DNA from: Oscillospiraceae bacterium
GTDB lineage: Bacteria > Bacillota > Clostridia > Oscillospirales > Acutalibacteraceae
DNA: 64,000 nt
Assembly: GCA_003514385.1 (NCBI GenBank)
Contig: DOQR01000004.1
Span: 421,239 to 485,238, forward strand
Reading direction: 5' to 3'
Shown here piece by piece: positions 1 through 9,210 of the stretch. Under the pieces are notes generated by a model, which saw nothing but the letters and a program-made list of their open reading frames with translations, made no database searches and was not told the origin of the DNA. Numbering within the stretch: the first letter of the stretch is position 1; the number at the start of each line of letters is the position of its first letter. The position numbers and the translations under genes are program-made.

Positions 1-1309
1 TTTTTCCGACGCGGCAGCGTCTGTCCGCGCCGAATCCCTCAACCCACAGCACACCCGACTCGTCGCGCAGCACTGCGACATCGCAGCGGCTCTCCGGCGG
101 GACATGTGCCTCATTGAAAAGTTTTTTCAGGCTTTTTGTGCATCCGCGCTTTGCAAGGGTCAGTTTATCGCCCGCGCGGCGGCTCCCGACTTGAACTTTT
201 CCATTTATTCTATCACAATCAATGCAATAATCCAACATATCTTTGTGAATTTTTTGTGTATCAAAGAAAACTTTTTTGTTAACCCGACAAATTGAAACGC
301 GCCCGTTATGGCATACAGAGCCGTTTATGCACTCGGGCTCGATATCTTCGGACCACTCTTCGCTCATCTTTGCGGGAGTTTCAAAGCGAATAATATCGCC
401 GTTTGAAACAGCAAAAATATCGGGCGACAGCTGAATTTTTCCGCCGCCTTGGAGAATATTTTCAACGACGTTTACAGTCTTGAAGTCCGCCGACTTCGGG
501 CATACATTTTTAATAGCGCCGAGCAGAGCGCGGCGGCGTATCGCCGGATGAGCCGAAAGCAGAGCTTCGCATGATAGCCCGCCGTCTTTTTTGGCGGACG
601 CCAGAAGCGACTTCGTTTCGCCCTCAAGAAAATCCTCATCAAGTGCTGCATTCTGAGAAAAATGCGAGGCGTTCTCTTCAAAAGCGGAGTTTATCTCCTT
701 GAGCGCCGGGACTGCGATATGGCGAATTTTATTGCGGCTGTAATCGAGAGTCAGATTGGTGCTGTCCGTCACGAAACCGAGAGAATTTTCGCGGCAGAAC
801 GCTTCTATATCCTCTCTCGTGCAGAATATCAGCGGTCTTATAATATTCCCGCGAACGGGCGGTATGCCGCACAGACCTTTCAGCGACGAGCCGCGCGCGA
901 GATTGAAGAGCATCGTTTCGGCGTTGTCGCTCGCGGTATGGGCGGTTGCGATCTTCGCGTTTTTGTCTATCGATTCAAAGAACTCATAGCGCACTCTGCG
1001 CCCGCACTCTTCGCAGGTCTCCCCGCTCTGTTTTGCAAGTGCTGCGACATCGGCATGCAGGACTTCAAAGCGAAGAGAGTTCTTTTCGCAGAAGGAGCGC
1101 ACATATTCCTCGTCGCGCCGCGCCTCCTCACCGCGCAGCCCGTGGTTGACATGGGCGACGGTCAGGGACAGCGAATACCGCTCGCTTATTTTCATAAGAA
1201 AGAGCAGCATTGCCATTGAATCGGCACCGCCCGAGACCGCGGCTATGACCGCAGCTCCCGGGCTGAGCATATTATATTTTTCCACGGCGCTGAGCGCTTT
1301 ATCAAGCAT
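1..1309 (-). CDS. tilS: tRNA(Ile)-lysidine synthase TilS, 3' end cut by window edge
   Basis: TilS modifies C34 of the AUA-reading isoleucine tRNA to lysidine, using ATP. The minus-strand frame opened by the ATG at 1307-1309 stays open to the window edge (436 codons, about the usual TilS length, so only a few residues are missing). The N-terminus carries the PP-loop SGGADSMAML, followed by HVNHGLRG and ATAHTASDNAET, all typical of the family. The last residues in the window (KLFNEAHVPPESR, WVEGFGADRR) match the TilS C-terminal domain. The start codon overlaps the dnaB stop by 8 bp, so the two are probably co-translated. Family assignment is secure; the stop codon is not visible. Confidence 0.93.
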   Translation of the reverse strand, partial: MLDKALSAVEKYNMLSPGAAVIAAVSGGADSMAMLLFLMKISERYSLSLTVAHVNHGLRGEEARRDEEYVRSFCEKNSLRFEVLHADVAALAKQSGETCEECGRRVRYEFFESIDKNAKIATAHTASDNAETMLFNLARGSSLKGLCGIPPVRGNIIRPLIFCTREDIEAFCRENSLGFVTDSTNLTLDYSRNKIRHIAVPALKEINSAFEENASHFSQNAALDEDFLEGETKSLLASAKKDGGLSCEALLSAHPAIRRRALLGAIKNVCPKSADFKTVNVVENILQGGGKIQLSPDIFAVSNGDIIRFETPAKMSEEWSEDIEPECINGSVCHNGRVSICRVNKKVFFDTQKIHKDMLDYCIDCDRINGKVQVGSRRAGDKLTLAKRGCTKSLKKLFNEAHVPPESRCDVAVLRDESGVLWVEGFGADRRCRVGK

Positions 1310-2693
1310 TCTGAATCTTCTCCACGCCCATGAACAGAGTGTGATCCGCATCCCAGATGAAATCGACGGTCTTTGTCGGACCGTGTCTGTTCTTGGCAAC
1401 AATGACCTCAACCTCGTTGGCAACGGGAGCGGTGGGCGCGGGCTCATCGTCGCCGTCCGGGTCGTCTTTTTCGTTCTTGTAATATTCCTCACGGTAGAGC
1501 ATGAGGACTATATCCGCATCCTGCTCAATAGAGCCCGATTCACGCAGATCGGACAGCTGAGGACGGTGGGATTTTCCTCTGCCCTCGGTGCCTCTGGAGA
1601 GCTGGGCGCAGCAGATGACGGGGATATTCAGATCCTTCGCCATGAGCTTGAGGCTTCGGGTTATCTCGGTAACCTCCTGCACGCGGCTTTCGACCTTTGT
1701 GCCGGAGCGGATGAGTCCGAGGTAATCTATAATAATGCAATCAACGTTCTTGAGTCTGCGTGCGCGCGCTTTCATCTCGGCGACGGTTATCGTGCTCGTA
1801 TCGTCAAAATACAGCTCGCAGTCGTTGAGCGAAGCGGTAGCAAGTCCGAGGCGGGTCCAGTCATCGGTATCGAGCTGGCCGGTTCTCATCTTTGTGCTGA
1901 GCACGCGCGCTTCGGTGGAGAGCACTCTCTGCGCGAGCTGCTCTTTCGTCATTTCGAGCGAGAAGAAGAGAATTTTCTTCTTAGCCTTGACAGCGACGTT
2001 TCTCGCAATATTCAAGGCAAAACTTGTCTTTCCCATTGCAGGGCGCGCGCCGATAAGTATGAGGTCGGATTTGTTGAGTCCGGCGATAACATCGTCAAGA
2101 TCCCTGTAGCCGGTTGAGATGCCCTTGAACGCTTCCGCGCCCTCGGAGCTCAATTTTTGCAGGGTATCATAGACCTGATTGACTATTATATCGCTGAGCT
2201 TCGACGGGCCTGTGCTCGTCTTGCCCTGACGGATATCGTAAATCCTCTGCTCCGCCGCGTCGAGAAGCATATCCGCGCTGTCGGTCTGGGCGACGGCGTT
2301 GTCGATAGTCTCCTGCGAGACGGTGATGAGGGTGCGCATGAAATATTTTTCGCGCACTATTTTTGCATATGACTCGACATTTGAAGTGGTCGGCACGCTC
2401 TGAGCGAGCTGGAACAGATAGTTCTTGCCTGCCGCCTCGTCATATGTTCCGTTATTCTTGAGCGTTTCGAGAATAATGAGCGGATCAATCTTGTTGCCGA
2501 GCGCATCGAGACTCACCATGACGGAGAAAATCTCTTTGTGCTGCGGGAGATAGAAATACTCCGGGCGAAGATAGATCAGCACCTGCGGCATACAGTTCGG
2601 ATCCATCAGCACGCATCCGAGCACCGCCTGCTCCGCCTCAAGGCTGAAGGGCATCTGATACCCCTCGGGCAGGGTTAGGTTATTCACATCCAC
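1302..2693 (-). CDS. dnaB: Replicative DNA helicase DnaB
   Basis: Hexameric helicase that unwinds DNA at the replication fork. The 463-residue length is normal for the family. The N-terminal DnaB domain (about residues 10-115, including EAEQAVLGCVLMD) precedes a RecA-type ATPase with Walker A GARPAMGKTS near residue 215, a Walker B region CIIIDYLGL, and the late arm VIVAKNRHGPT near the C-terminus. The start has an upstream GGAGGATC-type ribosome site. It lies 28 bp downstream of rplI and overlaps tilS by 8 bp; the rplI-dnaB order is common in Bacillota. Confidence 0.97.
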   Translation of the reverse strand: MDVNNLTLPEGYQMPFSLEAEQAVLGCVLMDPNCMPQVLIYLRPEYFYLPQHKEIFSVMVSLDALGNKIDPLIILETLKNNGTYDEAAGKNYLFQLAQSVPTTSNVESYAKIVREKYFMRTLITVSQETIDNAVAQTDSADMLLDAAEQRIYDIRQGKTSTGPSKLSDIIVNQVYDTLQKLSSEGAEAFKGISTGYRDLDDVIAGLNKSDLILIGARPAMGKTSFALNIARNVAVKAKKKILFFSLEMTKEQLAQRVLSTEARVLSTKMRTGQLDTDDWTRLGLATASLNDCELYFDDTSTITVAEMKARARRLKNVDCIIIDYLGLIRSGTKVESRVQEVTEITRSLKLMAKDLNIPVICCAQLSRGTEGRGKSHRPQLSDLRESGSIEQDADIVLMLYREEYYKNEKDDPDGDDEPAPTAPVANEVEVIVAKNRHGPTKTVDFIWDADHTLFMGVEKIQNA

Positions 2694-2721
2694 TTTTGTT
2701 AGATCCTCCGGTTTTCAGCAA

Positions 2722-3165
2722 TTATTCCTCGCCCACGCTGACATAGACGGTTGCGTTGACGCCGTTATATACCTTCACTTCGGCGCTGAATGTGCCGAAA
2801 GACTTGATATCCTCCATGGACACCTTTCTCTTATCGACCGAGACGCCGAACTGGCGGCTTATCGACTCGGCGACTTCCTTTGCGGTGACGGAGCCGAAAA
2901 TTTTCCCGCCCTGACCCGCTTTGGCGGTGAGCTTGACGGTCTTGCCGTTTATCTTCGCGGCAACTTCCTTGGCGTTCTTGAGCTCGGTTTCGAGCCTGTA
3001 TTTCTCCGCGGACTCGCGGTTTTTCAGCTCGTTCATCGCCTGAGCGTTTGCTTCAACAGCGAGCTTTCTCGGGAAGAGGAAGTTTCTCGCGTAGCCGTCG
3101 GAAGCGTTGACGAGCTCGCCTTTCTTGCCGAGGCTTTTTACATCCTGAGTGAGAATAACTTTCAT
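2722..3165 (-). CDS. rplI: 50S ribosomal protein L9
   Basis: Binds domain V of 23S rRNA and helps hold reading-frame fidelity. The 147 residues fit the family. The N-terminal RNA-binding lobe is plain ([19 protein letters not shown], then [14 protein letters not shown]), followed by the connecting helix and the C-terminal lobe ([11 protein letters not shown] and DIKSFGTF). The ATG is preceded by GAAAGGAATTG at a good distance. It heads the minus-strand rplI-dnaB-tilS unit. Confidence 0.97.
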   Translation of the reverse strand: MKVILTQDVKSLGKKGELVNASDGYARNFLFPRKLAVEANAQAMNELKNRESAEKYRLETELKNAKEVAAKINGKTVKLTAKAGQGGKIFGSVTAKEVAESISRQFGVSVDKRKVSMEDIKSFGTFSAEVKVYNGVNATVYVSVGEE

Positions 3166-3200
3166 TTATATCAATTCCTTTCGGGTTATTTACGGGTGTG

Positions 3201-3206
3201 ATTATA
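3201..3206 (-). promoter_or_regulatory. Candidate -10 box for rplI-dnaB-tilS
   Basis: TATAAT on the minus strand, 35 bp upstream of the rplI start. No good -35 hexamer is found 16-18 bp further up, so this is a tentative assignment. It is the only near-consensus -10 in this gap. Confidence 0.4.
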
Positions 3207-3248
3207 TCGAGTTGGAGTGGGGCTTGTGCGAAAATCTGTGAAAACTTT

Positions 3249-3356
3249 GCGGGCGGATAATATCCGCCACTACAGTGTGATTTATTGCTTTGAGCGAAGT
3301 GAAATCAATCCCTCAGTCACTTCGTGACAGCTCCCTTTACACAAGGGAGCTGTAAA
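3249..3356. repeat. Dispersed intergenic repeat, copy 1 (type A)
   Basis: A two-part intergenic element: GCGGGCGGATAATATCCGCC, itself an inverted repeat, then GAGCGAAGTGAAATCAATC and CCTCAGTCACTTCGTGACAG, ending in a CTCCCTT/AAGGGAG hairpin. The same modules recur at 11881-11978 with scattered substitutions. It fills most of the gap between rplI and gdpP. The right-hand hairpin could help end transcription, but the repeat character is what the sequence shows. Confidence 0.75.
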
Positions 3357-3361
3357 GAATA

Positions 3362-5359
3362 TCACGAAATCGGGGTTGGCTCTTCGCCGTCGGTGCGGGG
3401 ATATTTGGCGTCGATCGCTTCGCAGAGCTTCGACTTTGCCTCCTCCATATTCACGCCGGTGAGCTGAGCCGCCGCCATGGTGCGGTGGCCGCCGCCGCCG
3501 AGATATTCCATGATTATCTGGACATTCAGATCGCCGTAGGAACGCGCCGAAATATTGACGCTGTCATTTCCGCTGTCGAAAATAACAAACGAGGCTTTTA
3601 CGCCACTGACTTCAAGCAGTTCGTCCGCCGCCTGAGCGCTGAGCAGTCTCGCGTTCTCCGTACCGGGTGCGGTGCAGGCTATGGCACAGCCCCTGTAGAT
3701 ATGCGCGGCGGATATTATCTCGCTGCGCTTGCGGTTGCTCTCGATCGAATTCGAGAACAGACGTTTTACCGCGACGGTATCTGCGCCCTTGCCCTTGAGG
3801 AAAGCCGCCGCTTCGAAGGTGCGCACACCTGTTGAGAGGACGAACTCCTTTGTGTCGAGCATTATGCCCGCGAGCATCGCCTGAGCCTCAACGGGAGACA
3901 GCGTCGGCGCGGGGGTTATATAGCGCATGAGCTCCGTGACCATTTCGCAGGTCGACGAAGCGTTGGGGTCATGGAAGAAAATGAGCGCGTCTTTGATATG
4001 ATCGACCGACTTTCTGTGATGGTCGATAACGACCGTGGCGGACGCCTTTTCATAGAGAGTCGGGAAATCGACAAAGCTGCTCTTATGGGTATCGACAACG
4101 ACGAGCAGGGTCTTTCTCGTCATGAGCGCGAGGGCTTCGTTGACATCGATTATCTTGCCGTCCCAGCCGTCGGCTCGGAGCATATCGACAGCGGCGCCGG
4201 CAAAGTTGCGGTTTTCATCGAGGGCGATATACGCGTCGATGCCGAGGGCGCGGGTTATCGACGACACGCCGACTGCCGCGCCGAAAGCGTCCATATCCGG
4301 GAACGAATGACCCATTATCATCACGCGGTCGCTCGCGCTTATAAGACTCGAAAGAGACGATGCCGCGACGCGGGTCTGGAATTTTGTGACCTTTTCGACG
4401 CTCTTTGAAACGCCGCCGAAGAACTCATAGTCGTCCTTCGTCTTGACGGCCGCCTGGTCGCCGCCGCGTCCGAGTGCCATATCGAGCGCCTGCTCCGCCG
4501 ACTTCTCGCAGTCGGTTATGGCAACACCCGTGCCGACGCCTATTGAGAGGGTCAGACCGAGCACTCTTTCTTTATATTTATATTCGCGTATCTTGTCGAG
4601 AACGCTGAAACGGTCGGCGCGCATCTTCTCGAGCACATCGCTCTGGGCGATTATCATGAACCGCTCCTCGGAGATTTTGCGCATGATGCAGTCATACTGC
4701 CCCGTCCAGTTCTCTATCACCTCTTCGACTCCGCCGCGTATCGCCGCGCGCTCGCTGTCTCTGTAATCCGCCTTGATATCCGCGATATCGTCGGTCTGCA
4801 GAAGCATTATGATGGGTCTGTTCTTTATGTAAGCGAGCTGAGCGCGCTTCATCTCGCTTACATCGGTGAAATAGAAAACATATTCTTTCCCGCCCTTGAA
4901 CTCGAACGATGACGGGGTGACTATATAATAGGAATCCTTGATTTTGACTATGGCTGCACCGTTCGACTCCGCCTGCTCGGGATCGCAGCCGCCGATAAAC
5001 GGCTGGGCAAGCTTGCGGTCGATGACCGACTCATCCATAAAAGTATGGAAAAAGCTTCTGTTGAAAAGCTCGATTATCCCGTCGCCGTCACAAACGAGCA
5101 TAGGCATGGGAAAATCGTTGACGGAACCGGCGTCTGTCGCATCGAGGCTGTGCGACGCCATGTCCCTTAGCTGGCGTTCACGGTTGCGGATGTTAAAGAA
5201 CTTGACTATCTTATAGACCGAGAACGCGATGAGAAGGACACTACCCACAAGCGCCGCCCACCCGCTGTAGCGGACAGCGACAACAACAATGAACGCAGCC
5301 GCCGCAACAAAGGCAGCTATTTCCACTGCGAGCTCTCGCAGGAAATCCTTAAAACTCAT
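3362..5359 (-). CDS. gdpP: Membrane c-di-AMP phosphodiesterase GdpP (PAS, degenerate GGDEF, DHH-DHHA1)
   Basis: Hydrolyses the essential second messenger c-di-AMP to pApA. At 665 residues it matches the roughly 660 of Bacillus GdpP. Two N-terminal membrane segments (about 10-55) precede a PAS domain (about 85-175), a degenerate GGDEF domain (about 175-305, no GGDEF signature), then DHH-DHHA1. DHH motifs visible are MGHSFPDMDAFGAAVG, VVDTHKS, VIDHHRK, and the DHHA1 GGGGHR. The start lies 3 bp after the rnj stop, so the pair is probably one transcript from the promoter at 7316-7344. All catalytic aspartates and histidines expected of the family are present. Confidence 0.95.
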   Translation of the reverse strand: MSFKDFLRELAVEIAAFVAAAAFIVVVAVRYSGWAALVGSVLLIAFSVYKIVKFFNIRNRERQLRDMASHSLDATDAGSVNDFPMPMLVCDGDGIIELFNRSFFHTFMDESVIDRKLAQPFIGGCDPEQAESNGAAIVKIKDSYYIVTPSSFEFKGGKEYVFYFTDVSEMKRAQLAYIKNRPIIMLLQTDDIADIKADYRDSERAAIRGGVEEVIENWTGQYDCIMRKISEERFMIIAQSDVLEKMRADRFSVLDKIREYKYKERVLGLTLSIGVGTGVAITDCEKSAEQALDMALGRGGDQAAVKTKDDYEFFGGVSKSVEKVTKFQTRVAASSLSSLISASDRVMIMGHSFPDMDAFGAAVGVSSITRALGIDAYIALDENRNFAGAAVDMLRADGWDGKIIDVNEALALMTRKTLLVVVDTHKSSFVDFPTLYEKASATVVIDHHRKSVDHIKDALIFFHDPNASSTCEMVTELMRYITPAPTLSPVEAQAMLAGIMLDTKEFVLSTGVRTFEAAAFLKGKGADTVAVKRLFSNSIESNRKRSEIISAAHIYRGCAIACTAPGTENARLLSAQAADELLEVSGVKASFVIFDSGNDSVNISARSYGDLNVQIIMEYLGGGGHRTMAAAQLTGVNMEEAKSKLCEAIDAKYPRTDGEEPTPIS

Positions 5360-5362
5360 TCA

Positions 5363-7138
5363 TCAGACCTCCATAATAACGGGAAGAATCATCGGGCTGC
5401 GCTTGGTGCGCTCATACATCAGGTGAGATATCTCGTCCCTGAGGCTTGCCTTGATGCTGTTCCAATCGAAATATCCGCCGTCCGTCTGGGCTTCGATAGC
5501 CTCAACGGCGACTTCACGTGCGGCGTTTATAAGTTCCTCGGACTCCTTGACATAGACGAAACCTCTCGTCACGACATCGGGGCCGGAAACTATCATGCCG
5601 CTCTCGCGGTCGATGCAGACAGCGACAATAACGAGACCGTCCTGTGCGAGATGCTTTCTGTCTCTGAGCACGACTGAGCCGACATCGCCGACACCGTAGC
5701 CGTCGACAAACACTCTGCCTGCGGGCACGGTTGACGTGCATCTGAGCGCCTTTTTGCTGATCTCGGCGACTCTGCCGTTGTCGGCGATGAGTATATTCTC
5801 CTTGGGAATACCCATACTCAGCGCGAGACCCGCGTGTTTTCTCAGGTGTTTGAGCTCGCCGTGAACCGGAATGAAATATTTCGGCTTGACGATGCCCATT
5901 ATCATTTTCAGCTCCTCCTGGCAGGCGTGGCCGGAGACATGGACTTCGTACATCTTCTCATACACGACATCTGCGCCGAGCTTCATCAGCTCGTTGACGA
6001 CACGGCTGACGGTCTTTTCGTTGCCGGGAATCGGAGTTGCGGAAATTATAACATAATCGTTTGGATGAATTTCGACCTTACGGTGATCCGAGAACGCCAT
6101 GCGGGTCAGGGCGCTCATAGGTTCGCCCTGGCTGCCCGTGGTGATGATAACGAGCTTATCGGCGGGATAGCGGTTTATCATATTGATATCGATAACTATC
6201 CCCTCGGGTATATTGAGATAGCCGAGCTCCGCCGAGATGCTCACGACATTTTCGAGGCTTCTGCCGACGAGCGCGACCTTGCGTCCGAGGCTCGCCGCAA
6301 CATTCATTATCTGCTGCACGCGGTGGATATTGGAAGAGAATGTTGCAACTATTATGCGGTTGTTGCCAGCCTTGCGGAAGAGTGTCTCAAACGATTCGCC
6401 GACCTTTCTCTCGCTCTCGGTGAAGCCGGGACGCTCGGCGTTGGTGGAGTCGGACATAAGGCAGAGGACTCCCTCCTGCCCTATCTCGGCGAGTCTGCCG
6501 AGATCCATCATGCCGCCGTCGATAGGCGTTGTGTCGATTTTGAAGTCGCCCGTGTGGACGATAGTGCCGCCCTCGCAGCGGATAGCGAGTCCGAGTGCGT
6601 CAGGTATGGAATGGTTGACATGGATAGCCTCAACGGTAAAGCCGCCGAGGGTTATCACATCGCCGGGCTTGATGACATTGAGTGATGCGGAATTGAGCAG
6701 TCCGTGCTCGCGCAGCTTCCCCTGAATAAGACCGATGGTGAGCTTCGTGCCGTAGACGGGCACATTGAGAACCTTGAGAAGATAAGGCAGACCGCCGATA
6801 TGATCCTCATGACCGTGGGTTATGACTATTCCGCGTATTCTGTCCGCGTTGCGCTCGACATAGGTGAAATCGGGAAGCACGAGATCGACTCCGAGCATAT
6901 CCTGATCCGGGAATGCAAGTCCGCAATCGACAAGGAACATATCCTCGCCGTATTCAAACAGTGTCATATTCTTGCCCACTTCATTCAGGCCGCCTAAAAA
7001 CGACACTTTTATAGGCTTGGGCTCAGCCTTCGATTTGCCCGGTGCGGGCTTAATTTTGCCGTAACTGCGGTAGCTGCGCCTGCCCGCAGTCTTCTTTGCG
7101 GGCGCAGACGCTGCGCCGGTTTCTTTTGCTTTTGGCAT
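5363..7138 (-). CDS. rnj: Ribonuclease J
   Basis: Beta-CASP metallo-beta-lactamase RNase with 5'-3' exonuclease and endonuclease activity, central to mRNA decay in Bacillota. I start it at the ATG at 7136-7138 because AAGGAGATTTCT sits just upstream; a longer frame reaching 7192 lacks a ribosome site. The product is then 591 residues. After a basic N-terminal tail (about 1-45) come THGHEDHIGG, HTGDFKID, SDSTNAERPGFTESE and PVHGELKHLRKHA, that is the zinc-binding and beta-CASP motifs. Bacilli usually carry two paralogues, but only one lies in this window, so J1 versus J2 is not decided. Confidence 0.95.
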   Translation of the reverse strand: MPKAKETGAASAPAKKTAGRRSYRSYGKIKPAPGKSKAEPKPIKVSFLGGLNEVGKNMTLFEYGEDMFLVDCGLAFPDQDMLGVDLVLPDFTYVERNADRIRGIVITHGHEDHIGGLPYLLKVLNVPVYGTKLTIGLIQGKLREHGLLNSASLNVIKPGDVITLGGFTVEAIHVNHSIPDALGLAIRCEGGTIVHTGDFKIDTTPIDGGMMDLGRLAEIGQEGVLCLMSDSTNAERPGFTESERKVGESFETLFRKAGNNRIIVATFSSNIHRVQQIMNVAASLGRKVALVGRSLENVVSISAELGYLNIPEGIVIDINMINRYPADKLVIITTGSQGEPMSALTRMAFSDHRKVEIHPNDYVIISATPIPGNEKTVSRVVNELMKLGADVVYEKMYEVHVSGHACQEELKMIMGIVKPKYFIPVHGELKHLRKHAGLALSMGIPKENILIADNGRVAEISKKALRCTSTVPAGRVFVDGYGVGDVGSVVLRDRKHLAQDGLVIVAVCIDRESGMIVSGPDVVTRGFVYVKESEELINAAREVAVEAIEAQTDGGYFDWNSIKASLRDEISHLMYERTKRSPMILPVIMEV

Positions 7139-7315
7139 AGAAATCTCCTTTTCTGTTAAATTTTTGATGTAAGTAGAACCCCGACCGGTCAAGGTGCGGG
7201 AATTAAAGCCTTGTCTGTTAAAAACGCGATGATATTTTCAGCATGGATACAAGACAAATTTCGGGTAGTTAAGACATATGCGTGCAGTCATAATACAAAA
7301 ATATCCCTATTGTTA

Positions 7316-7344
7316 ATTTTACTATGATTGGATAAAACTGTCAA
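7316..7344 (-). promoter_or_regulatory. Sigma-A promoter for rnj-gdpP
   Basis: On the minus strand, -35 TTGACA, a 17-bp spacer and -10 TAAAAT. This predicts a 5' leader of roughly 170 nt before the RNase J start. I see no known riboswitch in that leader. The rest of 7139-7430 holds no other recognisable feature. Confidence 0.8.
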
Positions 7345-7430
7345 GTAAAGTAGACACAAATTAGCGCCCGCTCGCTGCAATAAAATTATGCGCAGCCTAC
7401 AAAAAGGCACATCGGCAAAAGGTGTTGCAA

Positions 7431-8588
7431 TCACTTTGCGCCGGAGGAGATGAACGCCTGCGCTTCGGCGCAGAGCTCGCGCGCGGTCTCCTCGTCAAAG
7501 CTCTGCGCAGTCAGGCGGAATCGCCCGTTTCCGAGCGGCGAAATGTGCGTTTTTCCGCGCTTTTCGACAAGCACAAAGCCGTTCGCTCCGTCGCGCCCGA
7601 AGGAGAAGTTCTCGCCCTCAAACTCGTCGAGATAGTCGGGCGGCAGTTCAAGCTGCGCCGTGGTGCTGTAGACAAACAGCGGCGGCAAAAGAGAATAGAG
7701 CTCGGGGAAGGTCATATTCTTCTCTTCCAAGATGCAAGCGAGCTTCGCCGCGGTGAACAGTGCGTCGCGCGACCAGAACTGACGCGCCGCGAGCCGGCGT
7801 GCAACATTGTCCGAGCCGTCCGACGGGGCAGAAAGATAGCGATAAGCCGTCCTGCCGTAGCTCCGCGCGAGGTCATCGAGAAATGCGGGAGAATCATAAG
7901 GGACGGAGATATCCCGCCCGCTCTCGAGCTCGTACATTCCGCAGAGAGCGATAAGCTTGACAAACGGCACGACTCCGGTCTTTTCAGTATATGCGCTAAG
8001 GCTCGTTCCCCTGCGGTTTATTCTGAGGGTCAGCGCGCGCTCGTTCGAGGTGGTGCGCATACAATCATTTATGAGCGCTGATATCGTCGGGTCGGAGCTG
8101 AGTATCGCGCAGTCGGCTACGCCGTAAGGCACATGGCGCATCAGCTCGTCGCGGTAGAGCATACCCATGGCGGACATATCAAAGAGTCGCCCGCACGACG
8201 GCGCGGGAGATAAATCGGTCTCCATGAAATCCGCCGCCTTTCTGCCGAGCGCCGCGGACACGCTCAGTCCGTTTTCGCCAAAGATGCTGACCGTCCCCTC
8301 CCCGGCGCAGACGAACACGCCCGCATTGAGCGACGAGAACGGAACTAAAAAAGATAGCTGGGATTCAAAGGACGCGCCGAACGACCACGCATTGACGCCG
8401 GAAACACGCAGTCCTGCGCACACGGCATCGGCGCAGGCGCGGGAATATTCATCGTTCCGGCAGGCGACGCCTACCCTGCCGCGCCCAAAAGCCGCACCGA
8501 CTGCCGCGCCCGCTCTCGCGCAGTCGGACGCAGTGAGCCCCTGCGCCCGTTTTATGAAAGCCGCCGAGTCCGCATCGTAGCTGTACAT
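7431..8588 (-). CDS. Degenerate phosphohexomutase-like protein
   Basis: A 385-residue protein with the outline of the alpha-D-phosphohexomutase superfamily: an N-terminal domain with GRGRVGVACRNDEYSRACAD (compare the GRDTR.SS of true enzymes) and, late, FWSRDALFTAAKLACIL, like the W.RDALLAALLLLE segment of phosphomannomutases. The catalytic Ser loop (TASHNP in the family) is replaced by FVCAGEG, and the metal-binding DGDGDR by SSDPTIS. It is therefore unlikely to be a working mutase; a regulatory or binding role is possible but unproven. The start has GGAGGGG upstream. The gene stands alone between rnj and rnhA. Assignment rests on motif resemblance only. Confidence 0.6.
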   Translation of the reverse strand: MYSYDADSAAFIKRAQGLTASDCARAGAAVGAAFGRGRVGVACRNDEYSRACADAVCAGLRVSGVNAWSFGASFESQLSFLVPFSSLNAGVFVCAGEGTVSIFGENGLSVSAALGRKAADFMETDLSPAPSCGRLFDMSAMGMLYRDELMRHVPYGVADCAILSSDPTISALINDCMRTTSNERALTLRINRRGTSLSAYTEKTGVVPFVKLIALCGMYELESGRDISVPYDSPAFLDDLARSYGRTAYRYLSAPSDGSDNVARRLAARQFWSRDALFTAAKLACILEEKNMTFPELYSLLPPLFVYSTTAQLELPPDYLDEFEGENFSFGRDGANGFVLVEKRGKTHISPLGNGRFRLTAQSFDEETARELCAEAQAFISSGAK

Positions 8589-8693
8589 GATAACCCCTCC
8601 GAAGATATGATATTCCTATTATTGCCTGCCGGGAGCGGTTTTAAGCCGAAGTTTCACACATTTATAAATGTGCGGCGGGGCGGCAAAATCACC

Positions 8694-8722
8694 TTGTTTT
8701 TGACCCGACTTAGTGATAGAAT
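8694..8722 (+). promoter_or_regulatory. Candidate promoter for rnhA
   Basis: -35 TTGTTT, 17-bp spacer, -10 TAGAAT, ending 28 bp before the rnhA start. An upstream TTGACC is only 11 bp from the -10 and so is less likely to be the -35. Confidence 0.55.
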
Positions 8723-8750
8723 TAATTAAAACAACCCAACGGAGTAAAAT

Positions 8751-9203
8751 ATGAGCGAACTGAAAAAAGTTGAGATATTCACCGACGGCGCATGTTCGGG
8801 CAATCCCGGTCCCGGCGGCTGGGGCGCCGTTCTGCGCTACGGCGAGCACGAGGCGGAAATGTCCGGCGGTGACGCGAACACGACGAACAACCGTATGGAA
8901 CTCATGGCAGTCATAAGCGCGGTTGAAAGGCTCAAGGAGCCCTGCGATATAAAAATATACACCGACTCGCAGTATGTTGCGAACGCGTTTTTAAAAGGCT
9001 GGATATGGAACTGGAAGAAGAACGGGTGGAAAAAATCCGACAAGAAGCCTGTTTTGAATCCCGAGCTGTGGGAGCGGCTGCTCAAGGCGCTTTCAAAGCA
9101 CGAATATGAATTCATATGGGTCAAAGGACACGCGGGGCACCCCGAAAACGAGCGGTGCGACAGGCTTGCGGTAGCCCAGAGCGAAAAATATGCAAAGAAG
9201 TGA
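8751..9203 (+). CDS. rnhA: Ribonuclease HI
   Basis: Cleaves the RNA strand of RNA-DNA hybrids such as R-loops and primer remnants. The 150 residues fit the family. Catalytic carboxylates are in place: Asp in [15 protein letters not shown], Glu in NNRMELMAV, Asp in IYTDSQYV, and the late [11 protein letters not shown] giving the His loop and last Asp. It carries the basic protrusion [13 protein letters not shown] typical of bacterial RNase HI. The next gene starts just past its stop. Confidence 0.97.
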   Translation: MSELKKVEIFTDGACSGNPGPGGWGAVLRYGEHEAEMSGGDANTTNNRMELMAVISAVERLKEPCDIKIYTDSQYVANAFLKGWIWNWKKNGWKKSDKKPVLNPELWERLLKALSKHEYEFIWVKGHAGHPENERCDRLAVAQSEKYAKK

Positions 9204-9210
9204 GCCGAAG

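Noticed and set aside
1146..2117. A 323-codon plus-strand frame opposite dnaB
   Set aside because: Shadow of dnaB; no family motifs.
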